Shown here one piece after another: positions 61,219 through 64,000 of a stretch of 64,000 nt of DNA. Origin of the DNA: CADCTM01 sp049671305 (GTDB lineage Bacteria; Cyanobacteriota; Cyanobacteriia; Cyanobacteriales; Coleofasciculaceae); NCBI GenBank assembly GCA_049671305.1, contig JBATUR010000094.1, positions 1-64,000 on the forward strand. The letters run 5' to 3'. Positions within the stretch are counted from its first letter, which is position 1. Each line of letters begins with the position of its first letter. Below the pieces are notes generated by a model that saw only the letters and a program-made list of their open reading frames with translations, ran no database searches and was not told the origin of the DNA. The position numbers and the translations under genes are program-made.

Positions 61219-62985
61219 ATGACACAAGCAGAGCTTCAAGAAAGAGCTAATCAGCCAGCCATAGACCACGAAGAACCAGAGAGGAAATGGCAAGATTACT
61301 TTACCTTTAATACCGATCACAAGGTTATTGGTATCCAATACCTGGTGACATCGTTTTTCTTTTTCTTCATCGGTGGCATACTAGCCTCAGTTATTCGTGT
61401 AGAGTTGGCAACGCCGGCATCGGATTTTGTGAGTCCGGAAACCTACAACCGGATGTTTACCGTCCACGCGACAATTATGATTTTTCTGTGGGTTGTCCCC
61501 GCAGGCACTGGCGCTTTTGCCAACTATCTGATCCCCTTAATGATTGGGGCGAAGGATATGGCATTCCCGAAGTTGAATGCTGTTGCCTTTTGGATGATTC
61601 CAGTCGGCGGCTTTTTGCTGCTATCCAGCTTTTTTGTGGGTGCGCCAGAAGCGGGTTGGACTTCTTATCCACCTTTGAGTCTGATTTCTAGTAAAGGCGG
61701 TGAGGCAATTTGGATATTCAGCCTGCTGATCCTGGGAACTTCTTCAATTTTGGGGGCGATTAATTTCTCAACCACTATTTTGAAGATGCGAATTCCAGGA
61801 ATGGGGCTCAATCAGATGCCTTTATTTTGCTGGGCGATGTTGGCAACTTCGGCGCTGCAACTTTTGGCAACTCCTGTTTTGGCAGCGGCGTTGATTTTGC
61901 TGTCTTTTGATTTAATTGCCGGGACGATGTTTTTTAACCCGACTGGTGGTGGCGATCCAATTGTTTACCAGCATATGTTCTGGTTTTATTCGCACCCAGC
62001 GGTTTACATTATGATTTTGCCCTTTTTTGGGGTGATTTCAGAAGTGATCCCCATCCATTCCCGTAAACCGATTTTTGGTTATCGAGCGATCGCTTATTCT
62101 AGTATGGCGATCAGCTTTTTGGGGCTAATCGTCTGGGCGCACCATATGTTTACCAGTGGTACTCCAGGCTGGCTGCGGATGTTTTTCATGGTCACAAGTA
62201 TGATCATTGCTGTGCCAACTGGTATTAAAATCTTCAGTTGGTTGGCAACGCTTTGGGGTGGCAAAATTAGCTGGAATACCCCTATATTGTTTGCCTGTGG
62301 TTTTATTTCGGCTTTCGTAATCGGCGGTATTACAGGCGTCATGGTGGCATCAGTGCCTTTTGATATCCACGTCCACGACACTTACTTTATCGTCGCTCAC
62401 CTCCACTACGTGCTTTTTGGTGGTAGTGTTTTAGCCCTTTATGCTGGCTTCTATCACTGGTTCCCCAAGGTGACGGGACGGATGTACAACGAAACCCTTG
62501 GTCAAATTCATTTTTGGCTAACTTTCATTGGTTTAAACTTGACATTTATGCCAATGCATGAGTTGGGTTTATTGGGCATGAATCGCCGTATTGCCATGTA
62601 TGACCCGAAGTTTCAAACCCTGAATGTGGTTTGTACAGTTGGCGCAATCATCATGGATACTTCAATTATCCCCTTCGTGATTAACGTAGTGTGGAGCATC
62701 TATAAGGGCAAACCAGCCGGAAATAATCCTTGGCGTGCTTTAACTTTGGAGTGGATGACCACCTCACCGCCAGCCATTGAAAACTTTGAAGGCGTTCCTG
62801 TTTTGGCAACAGGTCCTTACGACTATGGTGTAGGCGATCGCCAATATAAAGTCTATGTCCCCTTCTCTGAGGAAAAAGAACCAGTCTTAGCGGCTGGTCC
62901 CAACTCCATTTTACGGGCAGATCCAGACCCAGCAGTTGCTGTTCATCCTGACGACCGCCAAGGCGAAAGTCAAAATCGTGATTAA
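61219..62985 (+). CDS. ctaD: cytochrome c oxidase subunit I
   Basis: The 588-residue catalytic heme-copper subunit with twelve membrane helices. Low-spin heme ligand in FTVHATIMIFLW; CuB ligands in FWFYSHPAVYIMILP and VWAHHMFTSG; heme a3 and second heme a ligands in HDTYFIVAHLHYVL. The cross-linked His-Tyr pair is present in HPAVY, placing it in the A-type oxidases that reduce oxygen to water and pump protons. The cytosolic C-terminal tail is acidic. It is followed by a palindromic element and ctaE. Confidence 0.98.
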   Translation: MTQAELQERANQPAIDHEEPERKWQDYFTFNTDHKVIGIQYLVTSFFFFFIGGILASVIRVELATPASDFVSPETYNRMFTVHATIMIFLWVVPAGTGAFANYLIPLMIGAKDMAFPKLNAVAFWMIPVGGFLLLSSFFVGAPEAGWTSYPPLSLISSKGGEAIWIFSLLILGTSSILGAINFSTTILKMRIPGMGLNQMPLFCWAMLATSALQLLATPVLAAALILLSFDLIAGTMFFNPTGGGDPIVYQHMFWFYSHPAVYIMILPFFGVISEVIPIHSRKPIFGYRAIAYSSMAISFLGLIVWAHHMFTSGTPGWLRMFFMVTSMIIAVPTGIKIFSWLATLWGGKISWNTPILFACGFISAFVIGGITGVMVASVPFDIHVHDTYFIVAHLHYVLFGGSVLALYAGFYHWFPKVTGRMYNETLGQIHFWLTFIGLNLTFMPMHELGLLGMNRRIAMYDPKFQTLNVVCTVGAIIMDTSIIPFVINVVWSIYKGKPAGNNPWRALTLEWMTTSPPAIENFEGVPVLATGPYDYGVGDRQYKVYVPFSEEKEPVLAAGPNSILRADPDPAVAVHPDDRQGESQNRD

Positions 62986-62991
62986 TGGCAA

Positions 62992-63060
62992 AGATCCCCG
63001 ACTTCTTACCTGAGATTTCTCCTGTAATTCTAAGTGTTTAAATCCAGAAGTCGGGGATCT
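62992..63060. repeat. dispersed palindrome, same arms as 38681, 39-nt spacer, between ctaD and ctaE
   Basis: AGATCCCCGACTTCT (62992-63006) and its complement AGAAGTCGGGGATCT (63046-63060) are identical to the arms at 38681-38713, but 39 nt separate them here. It lies within the ctaCDE operon and would form a large stem-loop in the mRNA upstream of ctaE. Confidence 0.85.
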
Positions 63061-63102
63061 GTACGTGGACTAATCACAACTGACCAAAAATATGAGAGGT
63101 TT

Positions 63103-63723
63103 ATGCAAGGCTCAACCATTGACGAATCTAAAACTGTTCTTAATCATCAACATGAAGTAGCAGCAGGACATCATGAAGAACATCCCGACTTACGGATGTT
63201 TGGTGTAGTTGTATTTCTTGTTGCTGAGAGTATGATTTTTCTAGGGCTATTTACAGCTTTTCTGATCTATCGCTCAACTCTACCAGCCTGGCCCCCCGAA
63301 GGAACAGAAAGGTTGGAGTTATTATTGCCAGGAATTAACACAGTGGTGCTAATTGCTAGCAGTTTTGTGATGCATCAAGGCGATGTGGCTATTAAGAAAA
63401 ATGATGTTGCTGGACTGCGGTTTTGGTATTTAATTACCGCAATTATGGGCGCAGCATTTTTGGCAGGACAAGCTTATGAGTATGCTCATTTGGCATTTGG
63501 TTTAACCGCTAATGTCTTTGCAAGTTCTTTTTATGTCCTAACAGGTTTCCACGGTTTACACGTGACTGTTGGTCTTTTACTAATCTTGTCAGTATTGTGG
63601 CGGGCGCAGAGAAAGGAACACTATTCTGATCAGGATCACTTTGGTGTAGAAGCGGCTGAACTTTATTGGCACTTTGTTGATGTGGTATGGATTATTTTAT
63701 TCATACTGGTTTATTTGCTTTAA
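63103..63723 (+). CDS. ctaE: cytochrome c oxidase subunit III
   Basis: A 206-residue subunit III with five hydrophobic segments. Family motifs include the FGVVVFLVAESMIFLGLFTAF first helix with its Glu, GFHGLHVTVG, and the C-terminal AAELYWHFVDVVWIILF. It stabilises the proton-pumping oxidase. I prefer the ATG at 63103 (MQGSTIDESK) with GAGAGG just upstream. A longer frame opens at a GTG at 63034, but its added residues are encoded by the palindromic element. A terminator follows at 63749. Confidence 0.95.
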   Translation: MQGSTIDESKTVLNHQHEVAAGHHEEHPDLRMFGVVVFLVAESMIFLGLFTAFLIYRSTLPAWPPEGTERLELLLPGINTVVLIASSFVMHQGDVAIKKNDVAGLRFWYLITAIMGAAFLAGQAYEYAHLAFGLTANVFASSFYVLTGFHGLHVTVGLLLILSVLWRAQRKEHYSDQDHFGVEAAELYWHFVDVVWIILFILVYLL

Positions 63724-63748
63724 GTCTTTTTTCTACAAAGTGTTGCTG

Positions 63749-63771
63749 AACCCCCAAACTTGGGGGTTTTT
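63749..63771 (+). terminator. rho-independent terminator of ctaCDE
   Basis: AACCCCC (63749-63755) pairs with GGGGGTT (63762-63768) around AAACTT and ends in a run of five T (63767-63771). It is 25 bp past the ctaE stop. Confidence 0.9.
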
Positions 63772-63782
63772 GTTTAATTAGC

Positions 63783-64000
63783 TCAAGCTTTTGTTTGAGT
63801 TCTTGCCTGTTTAACCATATCAATTAAGGTATGATGAGCGTCTTCAGCATCTTTTAGTTCACGATCAAACTTGATGCGAATTGGCACAGATGAACCGTTA
63901 ATTTCTGCCTGCAAGTTCATACCTTGGGCATCAATTGATTGCATTTGGGCGGCTTCGGCATCAGGGGAATTGCCGAAGACTTGGGCGTAAAGTGCGATCG
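63783..64000 (-). CDS. DUF2470 domain-containing protein, 5' end beyond the window
   Basis: The last 71 residues of a minus-strand gene; the stop codon is at 63783-63785 and the start lies past the right edge. The visible part reads ALYAQVFGNSPDAEAAQM, SIDAQGMNLQA, PIRIKFD and ends KDAEDAHHTLIDMVKQA. This matches the C-terminal DUF2470 domain (HugZ-like) that occurs in cyanobacteria as a short stand-alone protein or at the end of pyridoxamine-oxidase-like proteins. Related domains act in heme handling; that role is not shown here. It is convergent with ctaE across a terminator. Confidence 0.8.
   Translation of the reverse strand, partial: IALYAQVFGNSPDAEAAQMQSIDAQGMNLQAEINGSSVPIRIKFDRELKDAEDAHHTLIDMVKQARTQTKA

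Noticed and set aside
63034..63102. N-terminal extension of ctaE from a GTG
   Set aside because: The added residues are encoded by the dispersed palindrome, and family members begin at the MQ start at 63103.
1..64000. Numerous GCGATCGC octamers
   Set aside because: These are the HIP1 sequence common in cyanobacterial genomes; useful for placing the organism, not a local element.
1..64000. CRISPR arrays, tRNA, rRNA or insertion sequences
   Set aside because: I looked in each gap and saw no spaced repeats, cloverleaf patterns or transposase frames.

Overview
The window is a chromosomal stretch of a cyanobacterium. The octamer GCGATCGC (HIP1) recurs throughout. Many proteins are cyanobacterial hallmarks: a PanC-Cmk fusion, Ser/Thr kinases with an N-terminal Cys motif joined to pentapeptide repeats or to a GUN4 domain, Uma2 proteins, and a ctaCDE respiratory oxidase next to ctaA/ctaB. 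I cannot name the genus. There are no rRNA or tRNA genes, CRISPR arrays, insertion sequences or prophage that I could recognise.

Layout. 0.2-12.7 kb: mostly housekeeping (HIT protein, ComM-like ATPase, PurB, CsbD, UvrB, a Uma2 nuclease, a polyphosphate glucokinase-like ROK protein, an S1-domain protein, a dienelactone hydrolase) with a small repeat protein of unknown function at 6.1 kb. 13.2-19.5 kb: a GntR regulator, two paralogous LysR regulators, a CADD-like (heme-oxygenase-fold) protein and an aspartoacylase-like peptidase. This locus has been rearranged: two diverged copies of one LysR/aspartoacylase intergenic region flank the second LysR and the CADD-like gene. 19.7-33.4 kb: PheT, a kinase with pentapeptide repeats, MoeA, an RDD protein, L33, S18, an RNB ribonuclease, an STAS protein and a large radical-SAM fusion protein. 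33.5-35.9 kb: a complete type II restriction-modification pair of the AvaI/BsoBI type (expected site CYCGRG). I could find no CYCGRG site in the window by eye. 36.1-38.7 kb: an orphan solute-binding protein, divergent from a DUF1326/DUF2182 gene pair.

38.7-46.1 kb: a glycosyltransferase, PanC-Cmk, RlpA, PurM and Pgi. 46.2-49.2 kb: a two-partner-secretion exoprotein (TpsA-like) with a Pro/Thr/Ile repeat tail, next to a broken remnant that reads as part of the POTRA domain of its transporter (TpsB). 49.4-57.3 kb: a small exported protein, an ABC-2 exporter, a second Uma2 protein, a kinase-GUN4 fusion, a glutathione-S-transferase-like protein, an SH3-domain protein whose start region is exactly duplicated in tandem, and a DUF3891 protein. 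57.6-63.7 kb: the terminal oxidase locus, with ctaA-ctaB (heme A synthesis) diverging from ctaC-ctaD-ctaE; the ctaC upstream region holds three inverted repeats. The right edge cuts a DUF2470-type gene.

The strongest leads for follow-up are the rearranged LysR/CADD/aspartoacylase locus, the AvaI-type system with apparent site avoidance, the exact 115-bp duplication creating a decoy start at the SH3 gene, the decayed tpsB beside an open tpsA, the GNRPI-repeat protein and the DUF1326/DUF2182 pair. None of these is proven to be a new system.
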